From Novosphingobium sp. Leaf2 (GTDB lineage: Bacteria > Pseudomonadota > Alphaproteobacteria > Sphingomonadales > Sphingomonadaceae), in assembly GCF_001421325.1 (NCBI RefSeq), contig NZ_LMJY01000019.1, positions 1-64,000 on the forward strand: a DNA stretch of 64,000 nt, written 5' to 3'. Below, one piece after another: positions 24,134 to 32,065 of this stretch. The notes below the pieces were generated by a model. That model saw nothing but the letters and a program-made list of their open reading frames with translations, did no database searches and was not told the DNA's origin. Made by a program: the position numbers and the translations under genes. Within the stretch, counting starts at the first letter, position 1; every line of letters begins with the position of its first letter.

Positions 24134-26227
24134 CTAGATGCGCTCGGCCTCCGCCACGGCTTCGCTGGCGCGCAGGCCCCCGACGATACGCGTCAGGTGC
24201 GCCAGGTCGGACACTTCCAGGTTGGCCTCGTACGTGCCGAAAGGCTCGTCCCGGCTGATCATCTGCAGGTTGGTGACGTTGGCGCGATTGCCAGCGAAGA
24301 TCTGGGTCACTTCGGCCAGGGTGCCGGGCCGGTTGTACAGCACCAGCCGCAAGCGTCCTACCGCGCCGGTCGTGCGTTCGCCCCATGACAAGTCGAGCCA
24401 GTCCGCGTCGATGCCGCTGGCCAGGCTCATGCAGTCGATCGCATGAACTTCCACCTTGTGGTCCGGACGGCGCAGGCCGACGATCCGGTCGCCGGGCACC
24501 GGGTGGCAGCATTCGGCCAGCTCGAACCCGACCCCGGGCGTCAGCCCGCGGATCGAGATGGCGCGTTCGCCGCGCGTCCATTCCGGCTCGTCCGGCATCG
24601 CCGACGTGCTGCCGGGCACCAGCGCTTCCATGACCTGGCGGTCGGACAGGCGGCCCGATCCGATCGCGAACATCAGGTCTTCCTCGTCCCGCAAGCTGAG
24701 GCGCTCCACCGCCAACGCCAGCGCTTTCTTGCCAAGCCGCTGGGGCAGGCGGCCGACGATCTCGTCATACAGCTTGCCGCCGATCTCGGCGACTTCCGTG
24801 CGCTCCTTGGCGCGTACGGCCCGGCGGATGGCAGCGCGCGCCTTGCCGGTGACGACAAACGCCAGCCAGGACAGTTGCGGCTCGGACGTCGGGCTCTTGA
24901 TGATTTCCACGACATCGCCGTTCACCAGCTGCGTGCGCAGCGGAACGTGCCGGCCATTGATCTTGGCCCCCACCGCCGCGTTGCCTAGCTTGGTGTGGAC
25001 CCCATAGGCGAAATCGACGGCGGTAGACCCCTTGGGCAGCTGAAACAGCGCGCCCTTGGGCGTGAACGCGAAGATACGGTCCTGATAGATCGCCATCTTG
25101 GTGTTTTCGAGCAGTTCCTCGGCATCATGGCTGGCGTCCACGATCTCGATCAGGTCACGCAGCCAGCCCACTTCGCCATCGGGGCGCACGCCGCCCTGCT
25201 TGTAGGCCCAGTGGGCGGCCAGTCCGAATTCGTTGAGGCGGTGCATGTCCTGGGTGCGGATCTGCACTTCCATGCGCATGCGCCCCTCGAATATGAGGGC
25301 TGTGTGCAATGACTGGTAGCCATTGGACTTCGGGGTGGAGATGTAGTCCTTGAAGCGGCCGGGGATCATCTGCCAGGCCTGGTGGAGCACGCCCAGCGCC
25401 TTGTAGGTATCCTCCACGCTGTCGGTCAGGACGCGAAAGGCCATGATGTCGGTGATCTGCTCGAAGGTCACGTGGCGTTCGGCCATCTTGCGCCAGATCG
25501 AGTAGGGATGCTTTTCCCGCCCGGAAACCTCGACATTCAGCCCCGCCTCGGCGAGTACCTGCTTGATCGACAGGGCGATGGCATCCACCTGCCCGCCTTC
25601 CTGGCTGCGGATCTGCGCCAGCCGCCCGGTGATGGTGGCATAGGCTTCGGGCTCCAGTTGCTCGAACGCCAGCAACTGCATTTCGCGCATGTATTCGTAC
25701 ATGCCCACACGCTCTGCCAAGGGCGCGTAGATATCCATCGTCTCGCGGGCGATGCGACGGCGCTTCTCTTCCTTCTTGATGAAGTGCAACGTGCGCATGT
25801 TGTGCAGCCGGTCCGCCAGCTTGACGAGCAGGACGCGCAAATCCTCGCTCATCGCCAGCAGGAACTTGCGCAGGTTTTCCGCCGCGCGCTCACTCTCGGT
25901 CATCACCTCGATCTTGGAGAGCTTGGTGACGCCATCGACCAGCCGCGCCACGTCCGCGCCGAACAGCTTCTCGATCTCCTCGATCGTGGCGAGCGTGTCT
26001 TCCACGGTGTCGTGGAGCAGCGCGGTCATGATCGTCTGCTGATCAAGCTTGAGCTCGGTCATCAGGCCCGCCACCTCCACCGGGTGGCTAAAATACGGAT
26101 CGCCGCTGGCGCGCTTTTGCGTGCCGTGCTTTTGCACGGTGTAAACGTAGGCGCGGTTCAACAGGGCCTCATCGGCCTCCGGTGCGTATTCCTTTACGCG
26201 TTCGACGAGTTCGTACTGACGTAGCAT
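24134..26227 (-). CDS. rsh: Bifunctional (p)ppGpp synthetase/hydrolase (Rel/SpoT)
   Basis: A 697-residue stringent-response enzyme that makes and breaks (p)ppGpp in the cytoplasm. Domains in order: the HD hydrolase domain with FSHPVEVAGL and LLHDTVEDT, the synthetase domain with RFKDYISTPKSNGYQSLHT, a TGS domain (IFAFTPKGALFQLPKG) and a C-terminal ACT domain (LVLYNRPGTLAEVTQIFA). Both catalytic domains look intact, so it is the long bifunctional form that is the only such enzyme in most alphaproteobacteria. The ATG at 26227 is preferred to a TTG at 26239. It is transcribed away from the PilZ gene. Confidence 0.95.
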   Translation of the reverse strand: MLRQYELVERVKEYAPEADEALLNRAYVYTVQKHGTQKRASGDPYFSHPVEVAGLMTELKLDQQTIMTALLHDTVEDTLATIEEIEKLFGADVARLVDGVTKLSKIEVMTESERAAENLRKFLLAMSEDLRVLLVKLADRLHNMRTLHFIKKEEKRRRIARETMDIYAPLAERVGMYEYMREMQLLAFEQLEPEAYATITGRLAQIRSQEGGQVDAIALSIKQVLAEAGLNVEVSGREKHPYSIWRKMAERHVTFEQITDIMAFRVLTDSVEDTYKALGVLHQAWQMIPGRFKDYISTPKSNGYQSLHTALIFEGRMRMEVQIRTQDMHRLNEFGLAAHWAYKQGGVRPDGEVGWLRDLIEIVDASHDAEELLENTKMAIYQDRIFAFTPKGALFQLPKGSTAVDFAYGVHTKLGNAAVGAKINGRHVPLRTQLVNGDVVEIIKSPTSEPQLSWLAFVVTGKARAAIRRAVRAKERTEVAEIGGKLYDEIVGRLPQRLGKKALALAVERLSLRDEEDLMFAIGSGRLSDRQVMEALVPGSTSAMPDEPEWTRGERAISIRGLTPGVGFELAECCHPVPGDRIVGLRRPDHKVEVHAIDCMSLASGIDADWLDLSWGERTTGAVGRLRLVLYNRPGTLAEVTQIFAGNRANVTNLQMISRDEPFGTYEANLEVSDLAHLTRIVGGLRASEAVAEAERI

Positions 26228-26508
26228 GCTGGTCTGCAATGTCAGGATTTATGGCCGCGCGGCAAGGGGGCAGGACAGGAAATGCGGATTTTGCATCGGT
26301 GCAGCTTCGCCCCCCTCTGTTTTCTGCAATCGCGATCGATACGAAAAACTGCCGGACACCGTTACTTTACGGAAGGGTTTTGTTAACCACACGGGAAGTC
26401 CTGTGCGCCATTATCGCCATCGGAAACGCAGCCGCTGCGCCATGTCCCCCCAGGCGCGGCGGCTGCGCTTTCGATGATGAACCAACATGGGGACGCGAAA
26501 GGCCTGCA

Positions 26509-26979
26509 ATGGCGGAAACCGAAGGATTCGGCACGGCCGAACGCCCCGAATGGCTCAAAACCCTCACGCGGCGTCGCCGGCTCGTGGCAGATGCGGACGG
26601 TGAGATGGCACAGCTTCCGAAACGCTCGCCGCGCGTACGCACCCTGATTCGCGCGGTCATCGGCGCGGAAGGGCGGCCCGGAGAGGACGCGATCGTGCGC
26701 AACGTATCGCCCGGCGGCATGTGCATCGCATCGCGCACGCTGCTACCCCGGACCGGCGAAACGCTGCGTGTGGCTCTGCCCGGCCAGGGCGATCTGCAAG
26801 CCGAGGTGCGCTGGGTGGGCAACGGCGAGTTCGGCGTGCAGCTTAAAGCGGCGCTGGACATCGCCAGCCTGCATGCCGCCAACCGCGGCCTCAATGCCGG
26901 CTTCTCCGCCGCGCTGGACCGCCTGCTTGGCGTAAGCCCATGTACAGAGCAGGGTTCCGCGCATCTCAGGCCGTGCTGA
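26509..26979 (+). CDS. PilZ domain protein
   Basis: A 156-residue protein from ATG 26509 with a PilZ domain at about residues 35-125. The c-di-GMP-binding pattern is visible: the Arg-rich lead KRSPRVRTLIRA and the N-x-S-x2-G motif in VRNVSPGGMCI. Such proteins bind cyclic di-GMP and act on motility or exopolysaccharide. It is divergent from rel/spoT with a 270-bp gap and converges on an MFS gene. Its partner is not known. Confidence 0.8.
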   Translation: MAETEGFGTAERPEWLKTLTRRRRLVADADGEMAQLPKRSPRVRTLIRAVIGAEGRPGEDAIVRNVSPGGMCIASRTLLPRTGETLRVALPGQGDLQAEVRWVGNGEFGVQLKAALDIASLHAANRGLNAGFSAALDRLLGVSPCTEQGSAHLRPC

Positions 26980-26993
26980 AGAGCTAGGCTAAT

Positions 26994-28286
26994 TTAGCCC
27001 CCGATTGGTACGGGGCGGGTTTCCCGCATCGTAAACAACACCGGCAGTACGCACAGCGCCACCAAGGCGATCATGACGCCAGGCGCTGCGGGAGATCCCG
27101 TGCGCCCAGTCAACACCTGCGCCAGCCAGGGTGTGAGTCCGCCGAACAGCGCGGTCGCCGTGGTTGCGCCCAAAGCCAGTCCGCTGAGCCGGCCCTCGGC
27201 AGGCATCTGCTCCGCGGTAGCCACTGCCCCCACTGCGCTGACCCCGCCGGCCAGCATTGCCAGCACGACCGCGCCTGCCAGCGCCGCGCCGCTCGATGCG
27301 CCGGCCAGCGCGGTGAACAGCGTGTAGGGTAGCGCCGCGCACAGCACCGCCAGGCCGATCAGCACCGGACGTCGCCCGAACCTGTCGGCTAACAAGCCCA
27401 CAAACGGCGTCACCACGATCACCGCAATGGCGGCGACGGTCGCCAGTTGCAGCGCTTGCGCCTCGTTCAGGCTACCGGCCGAGGTCAGGTAGACCGGAAC
27501 GTAGGAGATGCCGACGTAGTATGTGATCGACCCCAGCGCCGAGATCGCAAAGCCGCGTAGGATGCCAGCCTTGTGCCGCGATAGCGCATCACCCAGCGGA
27601 TTGCCGGATAGCGTGCCGGCCTTCTGGCTTGCCTCGAACTCCGGCGATTCCTCCATCGCGGCGCGCGCAAACAGGATCGAGCCGGCCAGCGCCGCGCCCA
27701 CTAAGAACGGGATGCGCCAGCCCCAGCCGTCCAGCGCCGGGGTTGGCAGCAGGCTGACGGTGAGTGCGGACACGCCCGCTGCCAGCAGCGCACCCACCTC
27801 ACTCGTCGCGGCGGCCAGCGAGGTGACGAACCCGCGCCGGTGTGCGGGCGCGCCTTCCAGCATGTAAGCGACCACGCCGGTATATTCGCCGCCCACCGCA
27901 AAGCCCATCACGCACCGCAGCGCCAGCAGCAGCACGCCGGCCAACGGCCCGACGTGCGCGGCGGTGGGCAACGCGGCGGTCAGCAGCATGGCCGCCGTCA
28001 TCAGCCCCATCGAGGCCAGCAGGGTGGAGCGCCGCCCGTGCCGGTCACCGAAATGGCCGAACGCCATCGCGCCGATGGGCCGCATCAGATAGGCCATCGC
28101 AAAGCCCAGCAGCGTGGTCAGCACCGCGTCCTTGCCGGTGAAGAACACGCGTGACAGCACTGTGGCGAAATAGAGATACAGCGTGAAGTCATACCACTCC
28201 ACGACCGTGGACAGCGCCGCCAGCGCCAGCGAGCGACGGTCAAGCGGGCGGTGTGGGCTATCGTGCATGGAGGGCGCAACGCGCAT
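26994..28286 (-). CDS. MFS metabolite:proton symporter (MHS family)
   Basis: A 430-residue inner-membrane carrier with twelve hydrophobic segments. The segments VVEWYDFTLYLYFATVLS and GHFGDRHGRRSTLL, with AVGGEYTGVVAYMLEGAP, are typical of the metabolite:H+ symporter family (ProP, KgtP, ShiA), which carry organic acids or osmolytes. The ATG at 28286 is used, though the Met seven codons in (28268) is an alternative start. It is followed on the same strand by nothing closer than the convergent PilZ gene. Substrate cannot be assigned. Confidence 0.85.
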   Translation of the reverse strand: MRVAPSMHDSPHRPLDRRSLALAALSTVVEWYDFTLYLYFATVLSRVFFTGKDAVLTTLLGFAMAYLMRPIGAMAFGHFGDRHGRRSTLLASMGLMTAAMLLTAALPTAAHVGPLAGVLLLALRCVMGFAVGGEYTGVVAYMLEGAPAHRRGFVTSLAAATSEVGALLAAGVSALTVSLLPTPALDGWGWRIPFLVGAALAGSILFARAAMEESPEFEASQKAGTLSGNPLGDALSRHKAGILRGFAISALGSITYYVGISYVPVYLTSAGSLNEAQALQLATVAAIAVIVVTPFVGLLADRFGRRPVLIGLAVLCAALPYTLFTALAGASSGAALAGAVVLAMLAGGVSAVGAVATAEQMPAEGRLSGLALGATTATALFGGLTPWLAQVLTGRTGSPAAPGVMIALVALCVLPVLFTMRETRPVPIGG

Positions 28287-28308
28287 GCGGCCAACTTGCT
28301 CCGATGTC

Positions 28309-29172
28309 TTACGCCCAGGTGGCTTCGGGCGGCAGGCTCATCAGGATTGCATCAATGTTGCCGCCGGTCTTGAGGCCGAACAGGGTGCCCCGGTCATAGA
28401 CCAGATTGAACTCGGCATAACGGCCCCGCCACTCCAACTGCTGCGCCTTATCAGCGGGCGTGAAGTCCATCCCCAGCCGGCGGCGTACCAGTTTGGGAAA
28501 TACGTCCAGGAACGCTTCGCCCACTGCGCGGGTGAAGGCGAAGTTGGCTTCCCAATGCGCTTCGTCGGCGCATTCCAGATGATCGTAGAAGATGCCGCCC
28601 ACACCGCGATGGACCTTGCGGTGGGGGATGTAGAAATACTCGTCCGCCCAGGCCTTGAAGCGGTCATAGTAATCCGCCCCATGCGCATCGCACGCGGCCT
28701 TGAAGGCGGCGTGGAAATCCGCGGTATCCTCGTCATACGGCAGCGGCGGATTAAGGTCCGCGCCGCCGCCGAACCAGGCCTTGGTGGTCGTCAGGAAGCG
28801 GGTGTTCATGTGCACGGCCGGCACGTGCGGGTTGGCCATATGCGCCACCAGGCTGATGCCGGTGGCCGCAAAGCCGTTGTTTTCCGCCGACGCGCCATTG
28901 ATCGTGGCGGCAAAGTCCTTGGCGAGCGCGCCGCGCACGGTGGAAATGTTCACGCCCACCTTCTCGAACACGCGGCCCTTCATCAACCCGCGCGTGCCGC
29001 CGCCGGTTTCCGCGCTCTCCCCGTCCAGCCCGTCGCGTTGCCACGGGGTGTACGCGAAGGCCGCGTCGGAACCCGCCTCGCGCTCGATCGCCTCGAATGC
29101 GGCGCAGATGTTGTCGCGCAGGATGCGGAACCAGTCGCTCGCGCGGGTCGAAAAAGGGGTCCAGTCGGTCAT
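28309..29172 (-). CDS. hemF: Oxygen-dependent coproporphyrinogen III oxidase
   Basis: A 287-residue enzyme of haem synthesis that oxidatively decarboxylates coproporphyrinogen III to protoporphyrinogen IX using O2. Family-wide segments are present: GGGTRGLMKGRVFEKVGVN, VPAVHMNTRFL, WFGGGADLNPPLPY, HRGVGGIFYDHL and the C-terminal LVYDRGTLFGLKTGGNIDAI. Length is normal. It lies 23 bases downstream of the MFS gene's start on the same strand and is divergent from pdeM. Presence of HemF fits an aerobic lifestyle. Confidence 0.95.
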   Translation of the reverse strand: MTDWTPFSTRASDWFRILRDNICAAFEAIEREAGSDAAFAYTPWQRDGLDGESAETGGGTRGLMKGRVFEKVGVNISTVRGALAKDFAATINGASAENNGFAATGISLVAHMANPHVPAVHMNTRFLTTTKAWFGGGADLNPPLPYDEDTADFHAAFKAACDAHGADYYDRFKAWADEYFYIPHRKVHRGVGGIFYDHLECADEAHWEANFAFTRAVGEAFLDVFPKLVRRRLGMDFTPADKAQQLEWRGRYAEFNLVYDRGTLFGLKTGGNIDAILMSLPPEATWA

Positions 29173-29216
29173 GTGCGGCGCTTGCCAAATCGCGCGGGCT
29201 GCGGCAAGGGAAAGCC

Positions 29217-29924
29217 ATGGTTCCCTTTTCGTTCTGTGGCGAGGAAATGCTGCTGGTGGACGGCGGCGCGCAAGCCGGCGCCGGGCGCGGCGCCAGCGCC
29301 TTGTTCTGGCCGCGCGAACAGGCGCTGCTGGTGGCAGACCTGCATCTGGAAAAGGCCAGCTTCTTCGCCCGCACCGGACAGATGCTCCCCCCTTACGACA
29401 GCCGCGAAACGCTGGACCGACTGGCGGCGGCGGTGCGGGTCACCGGGGCGCGGCGGGTGTTTGCGCTGGGGGACAATTTCCACGACAGCCACGGCCCTGC
29501 CCGGCTGGAACCCCGCGCGGCGGGCATGCTGGCGGCGCTCACCCGCGCGCTGGACTGGGTATGGATCACCGGCAACCACGATCCCCATCTTGGCGAGGAG
29601 GCGGGCGGCACGCGGGTGGATGCGCTGATGCTGGGCGGTCTGGCCCTGCGCCATCAGGCAATGCCGGGCACGTGCGAGGCGGAAGTGTCCGGGCATTTCC
29701 ATCCCCGCCTGATCGTGGCCGCACGCGGACGGCGCATTGCCCGCCCCTGCGCGGTGCGCGGCGGCAACCGGTTGATCCTGCCGGCCTATGGCGCGCTGAC
29801 GGGCGGCATGAACGCGGGCGATCCGGCCATCGTTGGCGCGCTGCAACCCGCCGATGCGATCGAAGCGCTCGTCCCCGCGCAAGGACGGCTGGTGCGCTTC
29901 CCGCTCTGGCAAAAAGCAGCCTGA
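29217..29924 (+). CDS. pdeM: Ligase-associated DNA damage response endonuclease PdeM
   Basis: A 235-residue metallophosphoesterase. It carries the family metal motifs DLHLEK (D-x-H), GDNFHD, GNHD and GHFHP. The start is ATG 29217, only 45 bases from the divergent hemF start. PdeM is named from clusters with the ligase-associated helicase LhrC-core and an ATP-dependent ligase, but those partners are not next to it here. It is probably a nuclease or phosphodiesterase acting on DNA ends. The assignment comes from family pattern and is fairly firm. Confidence 0.82.
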   Translation: MVPFSFCGEEMLLVDGGAQAGAGRGASALFWPREQALLVADLHLEKASFFARTGQMLPPYDSRETLDRLAAAVRVTGARRVFALGDNFHDSHGPARLEPRAAGMLAALTRALDWVWITGNHDPHLGEEAGGTRVDALMLGGLALRHQAMPGTCEAEVSGHFHPRLIVAARGRRIARPCAVRGGNRLILPAYGALTGGMNAGDPAIVGALQPADAIEALVPAQGRLVRFPLWQKAA

Positions 29925-30065
29925 GCCCCTATATCGTTCAAGGGCTTGCGGGCTGACCCGCGGCACCATCGGCTAATGCGCGAAATCCGCTTTGCGCAAG
30001 CCGCTAAATCGTCTTAATGACGCCCAATTCAGCCCCGTTGACAGCAACGACTCAGGAGAACGCAT

Positions 30066-30608
30066 ATAGCACCCCCACCCCGGCGCATGATGACGCCACC
30101 GGTCAAGAGTGGACCGCGCTACAACACCATGATCACGTCCGACAAGGTCCGCGTCATCGACCATGAGGGCGAAAACCTCGGCGTGATGTATACCCGCCAG
30201 GCCATCGAACAGGCCGCGGAAGTCGGCATGGATCTGGTTGAGGTTTCCCCGAACGCTGATCCGCCAGTGTGCAAGTTCCTCGATGTGGGCAAGTACCGGT
30301 ACGAGGCCCAGAAAAAGGCCAACGCCGCACGCAAGTCGCAAAAGACGCAGGAGATCAAAGAGATCAAGATGCGTCCGAATATCGACGATCACGATTACGA
30401 CACCAAGATGCGCAACGTCGTCCGCTTCATCGAGGACGGGGACAAGGTGAAGGTCACTCTGCGTTTCCGTGGCCGCGAACTGTCGCACCAGCAGCTGGGC
30501 ATGGACCTGCTGCGCCGCGTTCAGGAAGATGTCGCCGACATCGCCAAGATCGAGGCCTATCCGCGCATGGAAGGCCGACAGATGCTGATGGTACTGTCGC
30601 CCAAGTAA
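30066..30608 (+). CDS. infC: Translation initiation factor IF-3, probably with an ATA start
   Basis: IF-3 binds the 30S subunit and checks start codon choice. The N-domain (GENLGVMYTRQAIEQAAE) and C-domain (KEIKMRPNIDDHDYDTKMRN, GRELSHQQLGMDLL, GRQMLMVLSPK) are complete. From ATG 30087 it has 173 residues, but that ATG has no ribosome site. In the same frame an ATA at 30066 has GGAG seven bases upstream and adds MAPPPRR at the N-terminus (with ATA read as Met). E. coli infC uses a rare AUU start for self-control, so the ATA start is likely the real one. A strong terminator follows. Confidence 0.92.
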   Translation: MAPPPRRMMTPPVKSGPRYNTMITSDKVRVIDHEGENLGVMYTRQAIEQAAEVGMDLVEVSPNADPPVCKFLDVGKYRYEAQKKANAARKSQKTQEIKEIKMRPNIDDHDYDTKMRNVVRFIEDGDKVKVTLRFRGRELSHQQLGMDLLRRVQEDVADIAKIEAYPRMEGRQMLMVLSPK

Positions 30609-30623
30609 GCAACGCCGGTTGGT

Positions 30624-30664
30624 GAACAAAAAGGGCGTGGCCGTTGGCCACGCCCTTTTTGTTC
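30624..30664. terminator. Strong bidirectional Rho-independent terminator
   Basis: A perfect stem GGGCGTGGCC-GTT-GGCCACGCCC is flanked by A5 on the left and T5 on the right, and the outer GAACAAAA / TTTTGTTC bases also pair. It lies 16 bases after the infC stop and faces the convergent phosphodiesterase gene ending at 30726. It can serve both directions. Confidence 0.92.
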
Positions 30665-30725
30665 AAGCCACTGTCGATCTGGCGGATTGCCAGCAACCCC
30701 TCAGATCGGACCTGTAAACACACCC

Positions 30726-32063
30726 TTAGAACGCAGGCGCAACCTCTGCGCTCGGCAGCGATGCGCCCAGTACGCGGGCGACGGAGGGGGCGATGGCGCG
30801 CATGTCTACTAAGCCAAGGTCGCCGCGCCGCTTGAGCGTGGGGCCGGCGACGATCAGAGTGGAGCGCATCGCCGGCTCGTCGGGTAGGTAGCCGTGCATG
30901 CCCTTGTACGTCGAAGGCGTGGCGATCGGGGCTGCGGGATCATGCCCGGTCTCGAAGCCGGGCTGCATGGCGATCTCGAACACCGCCTCGCTCGGCCCGC
31001 CCCGACGCAGCGTTTCGGCGCGGTCGAACACTTTGGCGATGTGATAGCGCGGATCGGCAGCCAGCTTCTGGGCCAACGCCGCCACGCGCGCCTTGACGGC
31101 GGCGTCTTCCAGGTTGGCCATCACCACGGTGGCGGTGCCGCCCGCCACCCACGGTTCGGCCTGCCATGACGCAACCTTGCCGTCTTTGCCCAAGGTGATC
31201 AGGCCCGCTTCGATGAAGGGGGCGAAGATGTTGATGTCAGTGGAAACCGGCAGGAACCCGTGATCGGAGACTACCACGACCGTCACATCGGGCATCGCCT
31301 GACGCGCGGCGGCAACCAGTTCGCCCACCAGCGCATCGGTTTTCTCAATCGTCGCTATTGCGGCTGGGGAGCCCGGACCGCTGCGGTGTTCCTCGTGATC
31401 AATGCCGGCCAGATACACGGTGGTGAAGGCCGGACGGTCCGCCAGGATCGCCTTGGCGAATTTCACGCGCACGCCATCGCCTTCCACCGTCTCGTCGATG
31501 CCCTGCTCGTAGGGTCCGAGCGCGGCTTCCAGGCGGGGCAGCAGGCCGGGGGTGGCGAGCGCGGCGAGCAGCTTGGCGTCGTCTGCCGTGCCCGTGCGCC
31601 AGATCTGCGGCAGGTTTTCATCGATGCCCGGCGCGCCCACGGTCACCGGCCAGTGCACGTTGGCGGTCTTGAGGCCGGCGGCATGCGCGGCCTGCCACAA
31701 GGTGGGCACGCACACATCGCTGGCATACCAGTACCAGCCCTGCTGGTTCTTGGCCTGCGGATCGAACGTCAGGTTATTGGAAATGCCGTGCCCGGCGGGC
31801 GAGACGCCGGTGACCAGCGTGGTGTGGCTGGGATACGTCAGGGTGGGCAGCACGCCGACCACCCCTTGCGCATACGCGCCCTCCTTCATCAGCGCCTGCA
31901 GATGCGGCACCTTGATCCCGCGCGCCGGGCCTTGCGTCACGTCGGCGGGCCGCAGCCCGTCGAGCGAGATCATCAGCACCGGCGATGCGTGCGCCGCCGT
32001 GGCCCCCAGCGCCAGCGCGGCGACTGCGGTTCCCAGCGTGCGAGACCAAAATGCCGCCCTCAT
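30726..32063 (-). CDS. Exported nucleotide pyrophosphatase/phosphodiesterase-like enzyme
   Basis: A 445-residue enzyme of the alkaline phosphatase superfamily, type I phosphodiesterase/nucleotide pyrophosphatase branch. The signal peptide ends at AHA (residue 26). Metal and nucleophile residues are visible: D35 in LDGLRP, T76 in TYPSHT as the nucleophile, the AGIDHEEH metal site and VVSDHGF. The gene starts three bases after the stop of a TonB receptor, forming one operon. It would split nucleotides or nucleotide sugars in the periplasm. The divergent neighbour is a nucleoside transporter, which supports a nucleotide-salvage role. Confidence 0.85.
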   Translation of the reverse strand: MRAAFWSRTLGTAVAALALGATAAHASPVLMISLDGLRPADVTQGPARGIKVPHLQALMKEGAYAQGVVGVLPTLTYPSHTTLVTGVSPAGHGISNNLTFDPQAKNQQGWYWYASDVCVPTLWQAAHAAGLKTANVHWPVTVGAPGIDENLPQIWRTGTADDAKLLAALATPGLLPRLEAALGPYEQGIDETVEGDGVRVKFAKAILADRPAFTTVYLAGIDHEEHRSGPGSPAAIATIEKTDALVGELVAAARQAMPDVTVVVVSDHGFLPVSTDINIFAPFIEAGLITLGKDGKVASWQAEPWVAGGTATVVMANLEDAAVKARVAALAQKLAADPRYHIAKVFDRAETLRRGGPSEAVFEIAMQPGFETGHDPAAPIATPSTYKGMHGYLPDEPAMRSTLIVAGPTLKRRGDLGLVDMRAIAPSVARVLGASLPSAEVAPAF

Positions 32064-32065
32064 GG

